Positions 1 through 13,140 of a stretch of 64,000 nt of DNA are shown here, piece after piece. This DNA is from Arctopsyche grandis. Its lineage: Eukaryota; Arthropoda; Insecta; Trichoptera; Hydropsychidae. The position numbers and the translations under genes were made by a program. Location: positions 14,622,501 to 14,686,500 of the forward strand of contig NC_135367.1 of assembly GCF_051622035.1 (NCBI RefSeq), read 5' to 3'. Numbering within the stretch: position 1 is the first letter of the stretch; every line of letters begins with the position of its first letter. The notes under the pieces are model-generated. The model saw nothing but the letters and a program-made list of their open reading frames with translations, made no database searches and was not told where the DNA came from.

Positions 1-959
1 AAAGTATCCGTTTGTCTTTCGACATTATTATTTATTATTGTTATTTAAACATGTTAAAATTTTGCTGTATAATTGCGAACGGTAGACTGGATTTAGTATA
101 TTTCAAATCAAAGTTAGTTTTTAAATTAATAATATTTGTCGTTTACGAAGTCATTTTTACTATTCAACTGTTTTCTATGTTGATTATTTTAACCCATAAT
201 GAACATGTATCAATCTGAAGTATGTATGTATATGTATGTACATATGTACGTATATAGAGACATTTTAAAAAGCTCTCACAGAAAAAATCATCCCAAATTC
301 AATACATTATTATCTACTATGTTAATTTTTTACGGCTTTTTTATGTTATATGTTTAATTTTTATTTCATGTATGATAGCATTATTTTTTTAAATGAAATT
401 TTTTTTAACGTGTGTATACATATGTATGTGCTTTAATTATTTAATTTTTCATATTATGTGTTGTTAGTTTATTGTTGTATTTAATTAATTTCATTTGTTT
501 CACTGTATTGTATTTATTTACATAAATTAATATGAAATATATTTTCATTAATTAGCAACGATATTAATTTAAATACTCATATCACTTTTTTTTTACATAT
601 TTTGAAATTTTTTTTTATTAAAATGGGTCAAGGGGGGTTCCGGATTTTCAAATTTGCACTGGGGCCTGGATTTTTTCTCTACGACCCTGTATATGAATGA
701 AATTCTTTCAGCGAAGTTCTTTTCAGTATATAAAAAAAATAGTAATAGATGTCAAGAATTTGTCTTATGGAAAGATTCTAACATTAGCATCTTCATCTTA
801 TGGTGCCCGTTAATTTTCAAGTTCCTAAAAAAATGATGGGAAATCTTGTTTTTTCATTCGATTGTACGAGAAATTAAATTAGAACTATTAGTTTAAAATA
901 GCATCCTTCATTATTTTATAGCAATCTGATATTCCGTGAATTAAGACACACTAAATCGT

Positions 960-1450
960 ACGGCACAACGTGCCTAAATAGACTACAGCTGTAGTGGGCG
1001 TATCCTCGTGGCATTGCAAATATGAAAAAGCGTCACACCGATCAGAAGAAGATTACCCGTGTGAAACTACCCAATCCTAATCTTGTAGACGACTACTCCT
1101 CTCTTATCCCCAAAAGCAAAAATTTCTGTCTACAGACTTGAGTATGTATGTATGTATGCACAATGTACATACATACATAACGAAAGCAATGGAAAAAAGT
1201 AAGGCAAAATAGAAAGTAATGTAAGAGAAGTAGATAGGTTTTCAGCCACCAGCATTAAGAAAAAGCCCATAAGATAATTTGTACATCAACTAAGTAGTTC
1301 TTTCCCTTCCTGTGTAATCGTTTCCTATTATACTTCAAATTAAAATGAAATGAACATTGACTTTAAAATGACGTGCCAGTAATTTATAGTAATCAACACT
1401 ACGGTGAGAGCACACTCAAAAGTACGGCACGGCACGCCTAGGTGACTCCT
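960..1450 (+). repeat. dispersed repeat, copy 1 (inverted partner at 9540-9925)
   Basis: Shares GAAGAAGATTACCCGTGTGA, CCCAATCCTAATCTTGT, CCCCAAAAGCAAAAATTTCT, a TGGAAAAAAGTAAGGCAAAA stretch and the end GGCACGGCACGCCTA with the inverse of 9540-9925. The (ATGT)n run inside differs in length between copies. Confidence 0.8.
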
Positions 1451-1497
1451 CCCGTTCCCGTTCCCGTTCCTGTTCTCATTCTCGTTCCCGTTCCCAT
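1451..1497. repeat. TTCCCG hexamer repeat
   Basis: About eight units of (C)CGTTCC; produces the Asn/Gly-rich frame on the minus strand, which is not a gene. Related units recur at 1620-1640. Confidence 0.85.
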
Positions 1498-1794
1498 TTG
1501 TCGGAAAAATGCAGGGAGCGAGCACATTTGAAATTATTCAATTGTTTGTTTATTTTACCCTAGCAATGCAGGTCGGGACGCGAAAACATTTTAAATTATT
1601 GCGTTGCAATGCTATTCATTCTCGTTTCCGTTCCTGTTTTTGGGCGATTTTTTTTACAGTAAGAGTGGTTTAGGAGCTTATACGAGACAGACAAAGAGAC
1701 AAACAGACATTCATTTTCTATACATACATATATGTATGTATAGATATATGTATGTATGTACATATGAGAACTTTTTCACTAATGACTCGTAATA

Positions 1795-1895
1795 CAGGGT
1801 TGACTAGATACGAATGCACTCAAATCGAGTACGCTAATTTGTTCACTCGGACGTTAATCGATTGTTACCACGTTACGAGTCCACTCGTATCGTGT
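1795..1895. mobile_element. short inverted-repeat element related to 17386
   Basis: CAGGGTTGACTAGATACGAA at left and GAGTCCACTCGTATCGTGTC at right are imperfect inverses; about 100 bp. Boundaries uncertain. Confidence 0.4.
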
Positions 1896-2522
1896 CAGAA
1901 AAATAAGTATGTAATAAAAATTGTCATTCTTTTAGTGTTTTCTTGGCCTTTTTATCTAGAGTTAAACTCTCACCGACTTGAGCTATCGCTGTAATTTATT
2001 GTATATTATTTATTGTTGTCAAAAAGCGTTTGACATTTAGCGTGTCTAAACATTTTGACCGTGAAAGGCAATCTATATTCATTCGGGTCGTGTTTTCCTT
2101 TCTAATAGTCGAGTGTGTAGTAATTTGGCTCTGAACTTAAATATACACAAATGTGGAGCACTTGAACGTCTAGGGACCAATATTGAGACATTGAACTTGC
2201 CGTAGATGTCTACATACGTTTTCGGTTTCATCAATTATTTATGGGCTCGAGAGCTTTCAAAAAAAGGTTCGATATTTTCGGCTCGAGACACTTTCTCTCT
2301 CTCTTCTTAGATACAATTGAATATGCATTCGCTCACTTTAATAAACAAACACACTCGACTTGGTAACGAGCTAAAAGTATACGTATCTATATTCTAAGAC
2401 TCATATTATGTATATTACATTATTTCCAGAAAGGGCTCGGCCTGATATTTTTTTAGATTTGTAACATTTCTTTCCTGCTTCTAGTCCTTTGATTATTAAA
2501 TGTACTAGTATATTTTATTAAT

Positions 2523-2708
2523 CAGCAACATAGCTCGAAGGTAAGCGTATAATGCTTTCAACTGGCCATGGTCATGGGTTCAGTCCCTGGCCCAGTGTTG
2601 CTGACCAGACTTTGAATATATGCGACTCCAGGTCGATTGTTTCCTAACAGAGTTTGCCAATTTATCCGATTTCATTGTTGAAATTGTTCCGAACAAATTG
2701 GAAACCTG
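2523..2708 (+). mobile_element. SINE copy, head and core
   Basis: CAGCAACATAGCTCGAAGGT, GGGTTCAGTCCC and CAGAGTTTGCCAATTTATCC match the full copy at 56862. Confidence 0.75.
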
Positions 2709-3154
2709 TATTCATTTTTCTTCATTATTTGATCCCCCCCCTGGGAAAAGCTGAAATGAAGCCCCTGTTTGATTGTTCCAGTTTGTCCATAGGTATAGTA
2801 TTGTTTAAAAATAACTGTGTTGTAATGTTTAGTATTTAAGTATAAAAATTTGACCTTGGGGATACCTGTCATGGCACCTATTTGTAGATTTTTTTATTTA
2901 TTATACCGCAGTGGCATTACAGAGTGATCCAATATGCCACTGTGGCCAAACATATGAGTAACATTTATTTATTTATTTTTAATGTATGCACCCATATATA
3001 TTTTTAAATTAAACACATCTATGGTCAAACATTGTACAGGAGTATTATACAAGGCAAATACAAATATAAATTAACATGAACAGGTACATATATGGTCAAG
3101 TTTGTAGTATTTTATACAAATCAGCGAAATTTGAGATGCTGAAAACTCGAAATT

Positions 3155-3326
3155 TTAGAGTAAAGGTTGAAACCTTTTTATCGGAAACTTTTCAATGAAA
3201 ATCAGATAAATTGGCAAACTCTCGACCGACCTGGAGTATGGCCAGCAGCGACCGGTGGGATTGAACCCATGACCATTTTGTTCGAAAGCATTATTTGCTT
3301 ACCACTAGTCTAATATATTGCTGGTT
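3155..3326 (-). mobile_element. SINE copy, head and core, reversed
   Basis: AATTGGCAAACTCTCGACCG and GGGATTGAACCC read as the inverse of the SINE core and B box. Confidence 0.75.
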
Positions 3327-3396
3327 AATGTTAAATGAATGTAAAAATAAAAATAAAATATAATTACAATAGTGTTAACCATAGTATGCATAGCAA

Positions 3397-3700
3397 CAGT
3401 GCCGGTTTTAGGGGGGGGCCGCATCTCCGGTCTTCAATGTCACAAAATAATTGGTCACAATTTTCTAAGGGCGCTTAGAAAAAATTGCCCAAGGACGCCA
3501 TAGGGCCGGGCCGCACCGTGCAACTTTGTCGGCCGAATAGTTGCACGACACGAAAATATGTATGGAAATGCGTGCGACAAACAAGTTGACAAGGTGTGGC
3601 ATGTCCCATCTACTTGCATGTATTGGTCTGGTCGCCCTCTACCAAGTCGCTCGCAAGTCGCACGGCGCGGCCCGGCCCATAGGGTGTAAGGCCGGCACTG
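3397..3700. mobile_element. hAT-type non-autonomous element with perfect 8-bp duplication
   Basis: Starts CAGTGCCGGTTTTAG and ends with the inverted form CTTACACCCTAT...GCCGGCACTG. The flanks 3389-3396 and 3701-3708 are the identical 8-bp CATAGCAA. 304 bp, GC-rich, with inner palindromes around GGGCCGGGCCGC. No transposase; the short open frames in it are not meaningful. Confidence 0.9.
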
Positions 3701-5142
3701 CATAGCAATGGATCCAATAGCTCTTTCCACTCACTAAAAACGTTGTTTTTAATGGAAAAGTACATATATAAGTTGTTGAATAGAAGCACATCCATTGTTC
3801 CAGAAAATATCGATTACATACAAGCTTACTAGAATATGAAATCTACCTGTTATACTAATTGCTCATCGATTGTATAATGTAGAGGATAATCCATATACCT
3901 TTGAATGTATTATAGATATCTTCGATAATACTAATTAGTAATTATACAACACATATGCGGCATTGATTATAATATCATATATGAATGAGTGTGACACGTG
4001 GAGGTAGACGTGGGCAGGTAGACAGCCAGCAGCCGGAGTGCAACGGCTGCGTCTCATGAGGTGCGAATAAAATGTACCGGTCCAGTCGGCTCGGTAACAA
4101 ATAATTCATTAAATTTCATGGTCGCTGGTCCACATGGCCTGGATGCGGTGGAAGAAGAAAAAAGCAACAACCGGTCGCCGGCTTTAATTGCTCCAATATC
4201 TTTATGCGATTAACCGCAAGCGTGCGCGCAACCGTCTCCGGTGCATTGGACGAAGTCAGTCGAGCCCAATCAGGTATTGAAACCCCTTAATTTGAAGATT
4301 CAGAAATATCATCGTCAGGTCATGAATACCTTGGTTGCACACGGGCTAAAATCTGGCTCCATTTTCCTCGCTCCGAACGATTCCCGTATAACTTCTCTGG
4401 ACTGAGACAATTTTTTTCTACATTTTTATTTTATATTTAGGGGTGTGTCATTTTTTTATAATTTTGCATGGTCGCTAGTAAGGAAAGGCGGTCAAGTTGA
4501 TTTTGCCCAAAAAAAAAAGGATTCACTATTGTCAATCTTTTTTTTGCTCTCTTACTTTATAGGACAATAGTAATTGACATTAGTTAACCTTTTTTTTTTT
4601 GTGCAAAAGCAAACTTAACCACCTTCCCTTAGTCACTGGTCACTTAAAGTGAAACCAGACCTTTATGGCAAAAACACACTGAGTGGTACGTGGTAGACGT
4701 TTTTTTACTAGATACTTTTAAACATCCGAAAAACAGCAGCACCTCTAGTCCATATACATATATACATGGTGCACAGTCCCAATTCAACCCCTTGAGTGTT
4801 TTCGTTGAATCCTTGTATATATGTATTTATTCTTGCTTATCAGTGATCGATAACGGTGAATCCCATATTTGAAGAAATGTAGGAGAAACTTGTTGGTTGC
4901 ATATGGATATGCATACACGTGCGACGTCCCAAACATATGCATTCTGCAAGTCCCATACTACTCAGTGTCTTTTCGCCCCTAGTGTGGGTGGTAAATACAT
5001 ATATATATATTTTTATACTTTGATCAAAATCCATAGCTAGTATACTATAAATAAGAACAATTTAGTTGTAGGTAGAGTAAGAAAAAATAAGACAGGTGGT
5101 GTCTTTCACAGGGGTGTGCTCATGTACAATGCCCTCCGTTTC

Positions 5143-5215
5143 AATGAGAATCAGATAAATTGGCAAACTCTGATAGGAAATGACCGACTTGCAGTTACAA
5201 ATATTTAAGTTTAAC
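5143..5215 (-). mobile_element. SINE core fragment
   Basis: TTTCAATGAGAATCAGATAA and AATTGGCAAACTCTGATAGG are the inverse of the SINE core. Confidence 0.65.
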
Positions 5216-5378
5216 CAGCAGTACTGCAGAAATACTCAGTACTGCAGGTACAAGAGGAACAGGCTGTTCCCCTTGTATTCTGCTCGCGCACATTGAGTAA
5301 GGCTGTACGACAAAAAAAGAGAGAATTTCACCGCACGCCACTGTTGTGTATGTATAAATATAATATGTGTATATGTAA

Positions 5379-5460
5379 TTGTTATTGGCTAAGAAGGCGC
5401 ATCGGGTTTACCTGTCAGGCCTTCCTTCCTGTTATAAATATATAAATAAAAAAATATGTA
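5379..5460 (+). mobile_element. SINE 3' tail
   Basis: AAGGCGCATCGGGTTTACCT and AGGCCTTCCT match the 3' stem-loop of the full SINE; it leads straight into a long (TA)n run, so the microsatellite probably grew from the SINE tail. Confidence 0.65.
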
Positions 5461-5471
5461 TGTACATATAT

Positions 5472-5600
<129 letters not shown>

Positions 5601-6319
5601 ATACATACATATTTATCTAACTACAAAAAATCCGAATATATCCCACTGCACTAAGAAATTATACTTTATATTATATTACACATTACAGGCAATCTCGTTT
5701 TCAATTTATTTTCCTAGAAAATTGATTGATTCCTTATAAAACTTATATCAGACTGCATACATGTTTAACGTATTAAACTTTTTTTTTCATTTTCTGAAAA
5801 ACGATAGGGAATATTATCAAAATATCATATTTGTTCAATGTCAATACGATATTGATTGTTTACGGTTGTATGTAATCGGCTTGTAGTATTTCCGACTTGT
5901 TTGCTTATGAGATTATTATCGGTCGATACTTTGAGCGAAATTTATTGTTGTGTACTCAGATATGTACATATATAAAATGCACAGTTTATAAAAAAATAAT
6001 ATAATATATTTACGGAAATATATACCTATTCTACAATCGATTTTCTCACAAAGTAATCGTGCGAAGTTGTCAATAGCGTTCTTATGTACACATAATTAAC
6101 ACAGTATTATTATCCGTTAAATATAACGGCAATTCAAATAAATTATATGCTAGTAAAGGATACGTTTTAATGAGATATTAAATTCGTTATAATTAAGATT
6201 ATTCGTTGTCGTTGGGCTCATGGAAGGAACGAGAGGAAGAGATAGATTTTGAAACATTAAACTGTCTATTTACTTTTTACTGTTATTATTAGAGGTAGGA
6301 TAGTCACAGTGCTATCCAT

Positions 6320-6415
6320 TATTCCATTGTTGTAAATCCTTTGTAAAAAAGGTTCGGCAAACCTTTAACAATGCATTTACAACCTTTGAACAATACGCGG
6401 CACCTTCTGGGTCCG
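6320..6415. repeat. second copy of the 51711 palindromic element
   Basis: Shares TGTAAAAAAGGTTCGGC and CAATGCATTTACAACCTTTG with the copy at 51711-51805; the left arm is more diverged. Confidence 0.65.
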
Positions 6416-6426
6416 GTGACTAGTTA

Positions 6427-6790
6427 TTATCATCACCATTATCAATTCTAACCATTAAACATTCACTGCTTAATGAAGGACTTTCAAACACGTTTCTGTT
6501 TTGAGCAACAATCATCTATCTAATTCTTACTTCGTTCACCCATTTAACTTGTGGTTTTCCTTGCATCCTTTTACATTCTATTGGTCGCCATTCGAGCACT
6601 TCTAAAGAAGAATGGAGCACTTTTAAAGAAGAAAGGTGAACTAAAGTTCCCCTTTCGTCCATTCTTCTAGCTACGCGATCCGCCAATTGCCATTTCAATC
6701 TCTTCACTCTCTCCACTTTATTCACTACTCTTGTCATACCTCTCACCTTCGTATTTCTCCTCGTTATGCCAAGCATACAGCGTTTCGTAT
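6427..6790 (-). mobile_element. RTE-like LINE 3' fragment
   Basis: Minus-strand frame reads MLGITRRNTK, then VLEWRPIECKRMQGKPQVKW and VNEVRIR, the conserved end of RTE-type endonuclease/reverse-transcriptase ORFs. 3' end lies at the low-coordinate side with TCATCA tail. Confidence 0.75.
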
Positions 6791-7692
6791 GGTGAATACT
6801 TGATAAACTTGCTGCATTTAAAATTAGCTCTATTTTTGCTAATTTGATAATAATTTTCTACTATTTTAATACACATATATATCTATGTTTTTAATTACAG
6901 TAAAGATTAATGATACCAATCACTCATGCGTAGTGTGAAAATCAATTATAGAGATTAACCATTACCTTGCTACTAGCACCTGTTAATCTATTAACATTCT
7001 TCACATCATTAGTGATTTAAAAATATAACTTAGATTTAGATTCTAAAACTATCCTATTGAAGGACAGTCTCATTAAAATTTCCAATATTATTGTGAATGT
7101 ATACCTAAAGTTGATTAAATCTTTCATTGGAATTTGATATAAGTTTCAATGAGCAACATCTGTGTGCCGATCAATACCGATGTACACTTTTTGCCGCTCA
7201 CTTGTCGTGCCGCCCCGGGCGACGTCTAGCCAGCTTGTCGCTAGGCGACGGACCTGGTCTGGTACTTGGTACTATATACTTCCGAGAAAATGTTTTTCGT
7301 TTTCGATAAATTTCGCGGATTGAACACCTCTGGGGCGGGCCCATTTCGTTTCCAAAATCAACATAATCGGAATTTGTGAATAGGATCCGTAAAGCAACCG
7401 CGAAGTCGCATCCGATATTATTATTCATTGTTCTTATGGGAAAATTTGAATGCCGAAAACCGGCAACTCTGTGAGCCATAAATACTTATGATTAAGTGTG
7501 CTATGGAAAAAATTATGTGGAAAGTAAAAAACTATATAAGTACATAAATACAAGTAATAAATCAAATATTAATGTAATTCATTTGTTTATTTTTAAGGCT
7601 TAAGCAATTTCAAAGTTAGTCGCTTCACCATAGCAAACATTTTATTTTTATTTTATATTATTTATGCTTTTCTTTTATATGACTTAAATCTA

Positions 7693-7866
7693 TATCATCA
7701 TCATTTACAGCCAGTCATCATCCACCGCTGAATGAAGGCCTCTCTAATACGCTTCCATTCGTCTCTGTTTTGCGCAACTCTCATCCATCTCACCTCAAAC
7801 TAATTTTTTCCATCTACATATCTTCCTTGCGGTCTTCCTTTCACCCTTTTCATTCTCTTGAGTAAA
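7693..7866 (-). mobile_element. RTE-like LINE 3' end
   Basis: TATCATCATCATTTACAGCC, CATCCACCGCTGAATGAAGG and TCTCTGTTTTGCGCAACTCT are the inverse of the family's 3' end. Confidence 0.75.
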
Positions 7867-9284
7867 TTTATAATCTCATAGCAAAATTGTCATTAAAAAA
7901 TAAATATGCAAAGCTCAGACTAGAATTATTAAACTTGACAATACCATATTTTTATATAAAGGGAGCTCATAGACAAAATCCGTAGCGCGTAGACGAAAGT
8001 CGTTGACAAACTTTAACCTATCTATAGAAACAAAATTCATTTAAATATATGGACTATAAATTTATAGAAAACGAAGAGAAATGTAAAGATTACTCTTGGA
8101 TAGATTGATTTATTTGTGTTGACTTAGTAATATACGAGTGTAATATAATATATTCACGATTTAATTGAAAAAGGGTTAATTTGACTTTGATCCTATGTAT
8201 ATGGATATTACGTTTTTTAATTTCGTATCCAACATTACTATAAACAGTAACTGTGTCATGCTTTACACATACTCCGTTTTATATAACCTATAAAAGGAAT
8301 GATAAATTATGTCCTCGGTATATGACTCGGATTTGTTTACGCATTCCAACTATAATCAAAATCATTATTATGATGTAAATTCCCATACGCGGATGAGTGG
8401 CATTTATTTGAAAACAGATCGATACCTGCGTGGAACTTTCTAGCTGTCGGCAGTGAAAGGGTTAAACACTCGCTGGGTTTTCATTCTACGTTATATATTT
8501 TATTCACTGTATCAAATAATAAACATCTGCTCGTTAGGCAATGAGTAATTATTTACATTGAGCTTATTGCAACATTGTCTGTATTCTTTTTGGCTAGTTT
8601 TGATATTGCGAAATTTTAAATTGCCCAATGTGTAACTTCAATTCAATTGTAGAAGACTTGGGTAATGGATTTTTTGATTCAAGTATCTTTATATGAGAAA
8701 CTGAGCAACTCTTGATGAAGTTTGAGTTAAATTTTTCATGGCATGCTATTGCGTATTGGAGCAAAGTTTTCATTGATTATTTTCGAGGTATAGAATTGCA
8801 ACATTTCTGATAAGTCGCAAATTATATCGTCCAATATTATATGTATTTGAATCTACATAAGTTAATAGCAATAGCAATATTACAAAAATTAATTAGTATC
8901 AATTTTAATAAAATTTTGTTATAATTTTAAAAGTCGAGACAGAGTAGTAGGCGGCATGTGCTTTCTTTAAATATTTTTGCACATGCAAAAAAACGTTAGC
9001 ACGCCTAATGTATGCCACCGCGATCCTTGACAAAACTAATCCCCGGGAATGTTTTCTTCGATATTTTTTCCTTGTACATATTGTAGGTTTGACTCATGAT
9101 TTTACTTTGATGCGCTTGGGAAAGGGAAAATTTAGCTTTAGCAATAAAAAAAAGTTTCCAATTTGAAAAAAAAAAAAAATGTCGATTACATTTTTGTTCC
9201 TATATAAAAGACCATATCCAGACACATACATATGTACAAATGTAGGTATACAGTCGTAATCTCATCAAGTGCGCAGACCTACAG

Positions 9285-9535
9285 AGTGGTATGCGGCGCA
9301 CGTGTTTTTTTAGATAGTTTGGCACATGCAAAAAAACGCTGGTACGCCCAATCAATACCATAGCAATCCTTGCCAAAACTCACCCCCTGGAGTGTTTTCG
9401 GTGATATTTTTTCCCTGTATTGGCATAGTTTTGACAGTGATCGATAGCGATGATTCCCATATTTGAAAAAATGTAGGAGAAACTCGTCGAAATAATAAGA
9501 TCGTATGAATTAGCAATGACGTGAAGACACGCCTA
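9285..9535 (+). repeat. GCACACGTGTTTTTTTAGATAG repeat family, best copy
   Basis: Contains GCACATGCAAAAAAACGCTG, GGAGTGTTTTCGGTGATATT, ATTCCCATATTTGAAAAAAT and GAAACTCGTCGAAATAATAA. Other copies: 8940-9080 (partial), 19115-19345, 19425-19600, 4790-4900 (partial) and 55215-55275 (partial). It joins the 9540-9925 repeat directly, so the two may form one larger element. Confidence 0.75.
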
Positions 9536-9539
9536 TTAC

Positions 9540-9925
9540 AGCTGGAATCTACTTAGGCGTGCCGTGCCGTAATTTTACCACGTCATTTAAAAGTCTTTGT
9601 TCAGTTAATTTTAACTAGAAGTATAATAGGAAATGATTACACGGGAAGGGAAGGAATTACTTAGTTGATGTACGGATTCTCTTATGGGCTATTCACAATG
9701 CTAGTTGAAAACCTCTCAAGTCCTCTTAAATTGCTTTCTATTTTGCCTTACTTTTTTCCATTGCTTTCGATATACATACGTACTCAAGTTTGAGAGGAAC
9801 TTTGTAATTTGGTTTTTTTTAAAGAAAAGTCTGTAGACAGACATTTTTGCTTTTGGGGACGAGATAGGAGTAGTCGTCGACAAGATTAGGATTGGGTACT
9901 TTCACACGGGTGATCTTCTTCTTCT
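9540..9925 (-). repeat. dispersed repeat, copy 2
   Basis: Reverse-oriented counterpart of 960-1450; starts TTAGGCGTGCCGTGCCG and ends CACACGGGTGATCTTCTTC. Confidence 0.8.
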
Positions 9926-11019
9926 CGGTGTGTATGCGAACGCCTCCGCACCTGAACAGAAAAAAAGTGAAAGATGGCTTCTTGTTCGCGCAACAACAAA
10001 GAATATGAGAGGTTGTCGTGTCGAATCGAGGCGCGATCTCGCGGGCCGGGCCGTTTTATCACAATGGAGAGTAGGGAAAAATCGAATCAGCATAATTAAC
10101 CTAGTCTCTATGAAAGTGGATGAAAACGGTGAAATTTTTGTGTTGTGTTGTGTTGTGGATGTTGCATTGTGCACTCACATATTTTATTATACACCTCACA
10201 CTCGACCCACACTCTGTGGTTAAATTGATCAGCAATCGGATCGATTTGGTTCTGATTAGAACGTTTGGGTGCAACTTGACCCACTTTTCTGGGTTAAAAA
10301 CTATTATTAGGCTCCCGAATCGGAACTTTTAGTCTCGATTGTCACGCTACCTTATACGTTTGATTATTTGTTGACTCTGATTTATTATTGTAGTCATGGA
10401 GAGGTCGAAAGTTCAAATATGTATGTATGTGTTGAATGAGTTGGATAATAATATAGTAATTGAAACCTTGATATTCTAATGCTCGCGTTAGAGTGTATTA
10501 ATAAACATTATCTTGATCAATAAATTTCATTACGTGATGTTGTTTAATTTAAAGTATGTACATATGTTAGAATTGAATATTAAGTTTTTTTTTAATAATC
10601 CTAATATGTATTTTAGATTAATGTTTATGTCATGTTCAAGTTCGCTCGTTTAAACGCTTCATTAATGTGGGAAACAAGAAAAATTTATGAATCACAATTT
10701 TAGCATTTTAATTTGATCGCAGAACATGCATATTTTGCGAAAAGCAGTTCCAGCATTTCTTGCTTTTGTTGTATAAATTCAGCAATTCTTCCAACAGATA
10801 TTGGGTTCGAAGAATGTAATTTCGTTATATGTAATTTCATAGATTTTTTATTTATATTGTTATATATTTGCTTTATATATGCACCTACAGGTACACACAG
10901 GGCCGTTGAGAGGAATCCGGGCCCTGGAAAAATAATTCCATACCCTATGACATACCAAAAAAAAAAAATTATCATTCTGGGGGGACCCATGAACTAATGG
11001 GCATATAGTACATATGTAT

Positions 11020-11188
11020 GGTTCGGTGATTATTCCGCACAAAGCGCTCTCGCATATATATGTCACTAAAAATCTATCAGAGGAACATCCGGCACCCGAA
11101 AACTCGACTACCAGTATTCCGTATTTGCGATTTTCATAACAACGTATATCGTGTGCGCGATCGCAATGTGCGAAATAATCCGTTTACC
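11020..11188. mobile_element. older copy of the GGTTCGGTGA element family
   Basis: Begins GGTTCGGTGATTATTCCGCA and ends with the inverse of GGTAAACGGATTATTTCGCA; interior matches the 62866 copy (GTCACTAAAAATCT, CCGGCACCCGAAAA). Flanking nonamers agree at only 6 of 9, so the duplication has decayed or the end is shifted. Confidence 0.7.
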
Positions 11189-12357
11189 AGTATTTATTAT
11201 ACGTATACTATTATAACATATACATATGTACATATGTCCAATAAATGCGTGCCAAAGCTATCAATAGTTTGATGAAAAATTTTCTGTGTGAGTGAAGACA
11301 AATTTCTAGTAACCTCGGGCGACTTTTGCCTGTTTGATTTATTCGAAAAAGATCAAGAGTGACATTCAGAAACTGTCAGAAGCTAATATTCTCAATGATA
11401 AGCGAGCAGTCTGCGTTCTTAAGCAGTGAAAGGAATAATATTATAATAATAAAAACTGGCTCCGTACGACTTCAAGTTCAAGGTAGACGTTATCGGTTCA
11501 TTGAACAAGCGGTCAACGTGCGATATATTCTCTTTCTCCTTTCTAAAATCAGTCTGGAAAAGTTTTTGGCACCGAATTTTTTCCCAATTATATAATATAA
11601 ATCACAACGAACGAATTACTTCATTCTTCGAATCGACTCTCTGCAACGGAAGTTTACTATTAGTGGTTTGATGGAAAACTGTACACTTTCTATGTCTGGT
11701 TAGTGTGCTTACCGTTAAAAATGTACGTACAGGTGTCGATTGTCTTCGAAAGTGGGATTACTGTTTTTTTATGATAGGTTTCCTCAAAATCTAACGAGGT
11801 GGATTATTGGTTTTTAAAATCGACACATGGGTACATTGACACGTCATAAAACTGTCGATAGAAACATTCAACTAGAATTGTTTTATGAGGTACTAAATGT
11901 GCTGACTTTCCCCTTTACTTTATTTTTTTAGTATGTACATATAGTACATACATACATACATATGTATTTCAAAAATCGTACAATCAATCTCCAAATTTCT
12001 ATTCATTAAATTTAATATGTGTAAACTTACCTCTACAATGTAACAAAATATTTTAATAGCGGATAAAAGTGCATGAGAATTGTGAACAATTGCATTTAAT
12101 ATAATCCGCGAGAAATGCTTTCGTGAGGATTATCTCAATAATTTATTTTAAGTATATACATACATATATACAGTTTAATTCAAAAGAACTAACTCAATAT
12201 GTACTTATTCTTGTTACAATATTATGCAGTTAGATTAAGTATATAGTAATGGAACTATAATAATTTTGACATCTGGAACTTCGTGTATAGTTTTCAGATA
12301 AAAATACATATATAATTATTAATAAACTTCATAATAAGCATAATTTTTCATTTATAG

Positions 12358-12441
12358 GTTTTATGTTGGTACATCAACGGATGTTGGAGGGTTTGGCGAT
12401 GCTGGAATCACGGATTGGCAGACCAAAAAATGCAATATTAG
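12358..12441 (+). other. isolated exon-like segment, gene unknown
   Basis: An 84-nt segment with a clean TTTTTCATTTATAG acceptor and a GTAATA donor, noticeably less AT-rich than its flanks. Two frames are open: one reads FMLVHQRMLEGLAMLE onward, the other FYVGTSTDVGGFGDAGITDW onward. No partner exon was found within several kb on either side and no family is recognised. It could be an internal exon of a gene with very long introns or a chance arrangement. Confidence 0.25.
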
Positions 12442-12623
12442 GTAATAATAAAAATAAATTAATAATTACTAAATGCATAATTTGTCTAAATTAACAATGG
12501 AGATCAATGTATCACTCAAAATAGTAAATTTTGAAAATATGTCATAGATATGCATGAATGGCGATTATGATATTGTTATTTGCAAAAGCATCTGCTTGTA
12601 GTCGCCTTTTCGTTATAAGTAAA

Positions 12624-12638
12624 GGGGGGGGGGGGGGG
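12624..12638. repeat. poly-G run
   Basis: Fifteen consecutive G in AT-rich DNA; other G or C runs are at 3411-3418, 2733-2739 and 33799-33808. Confidence 0.9.
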
Positions 12639-12806
12639 CGGGATAAACGCGGTTTCTTTTCTTAGAAATTGTCAATTTCTTGGAAGTTTCAGATCAGTTT
12701 TTAAAGTAAGAGGACAAAAAAGCTCGTAAAAACATATACTATCTAAGAGATTGACAATAGAGCGTGTAGAGAAAACCACTTGTAGCCTAAATCTAGTTAT
12801 AAATAT

Positions 12807-13140
12807 CATCATCATTAACAGTCATTCAACATCCACTGCTGGATGAAGGCCTTTCTCACACGCTTCCATTCGTCTCTGTTTTGCGCAACTCTCATCCATC
12901 TCACCCCACACATTTTTCTAATTTCATCCACCTATCGTCCTTGCGGGCTTCCTTTCACCCTTTTACATTCTCTCGAGTGTCATTCCAGCACTTTTTTTAC
13001 AAGCTTTTTATTATTTATCCACTACACTATATCCACTACCCTTGTTATACTTCTCATCCACATATCCCGGTTCCTATTTCTCCTCGTTATGTCAAGCATA
13101 CAGCGTTCCAGACTTCTTTGAGTGCATCGGACTTTGTGTA
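12807..13140 (-). mobile_element. RTE-like LINE 3' fragment
   Basis: Begins ATCATCATCATTAACAGTCA and continues through TTTTGCGCAACTCTCATCCA to the region matching MLGITRR (TATGTCAAGCATACAGCG); frameshifted. Confidence 0.8.

Larger units (their letters stand above)
1..2520. other. left edge, no gene seen
   Basis: AT-rich; contains the repeats at 960-1450, 1451-1497 and 1795-1895 and ATGT-type microsatellites. A TTTTTTTT-rich block at 590-620 precedes GGGTCAAGGGGGGTTCCGG. No coding signal. Confidence 0.5.

Noticed and set aside
2523-2600. tRNA gene
   Set aside because: A/B-box-like sequence belongs to the SINE head; no cloverleaf with paired arms could be drawn.
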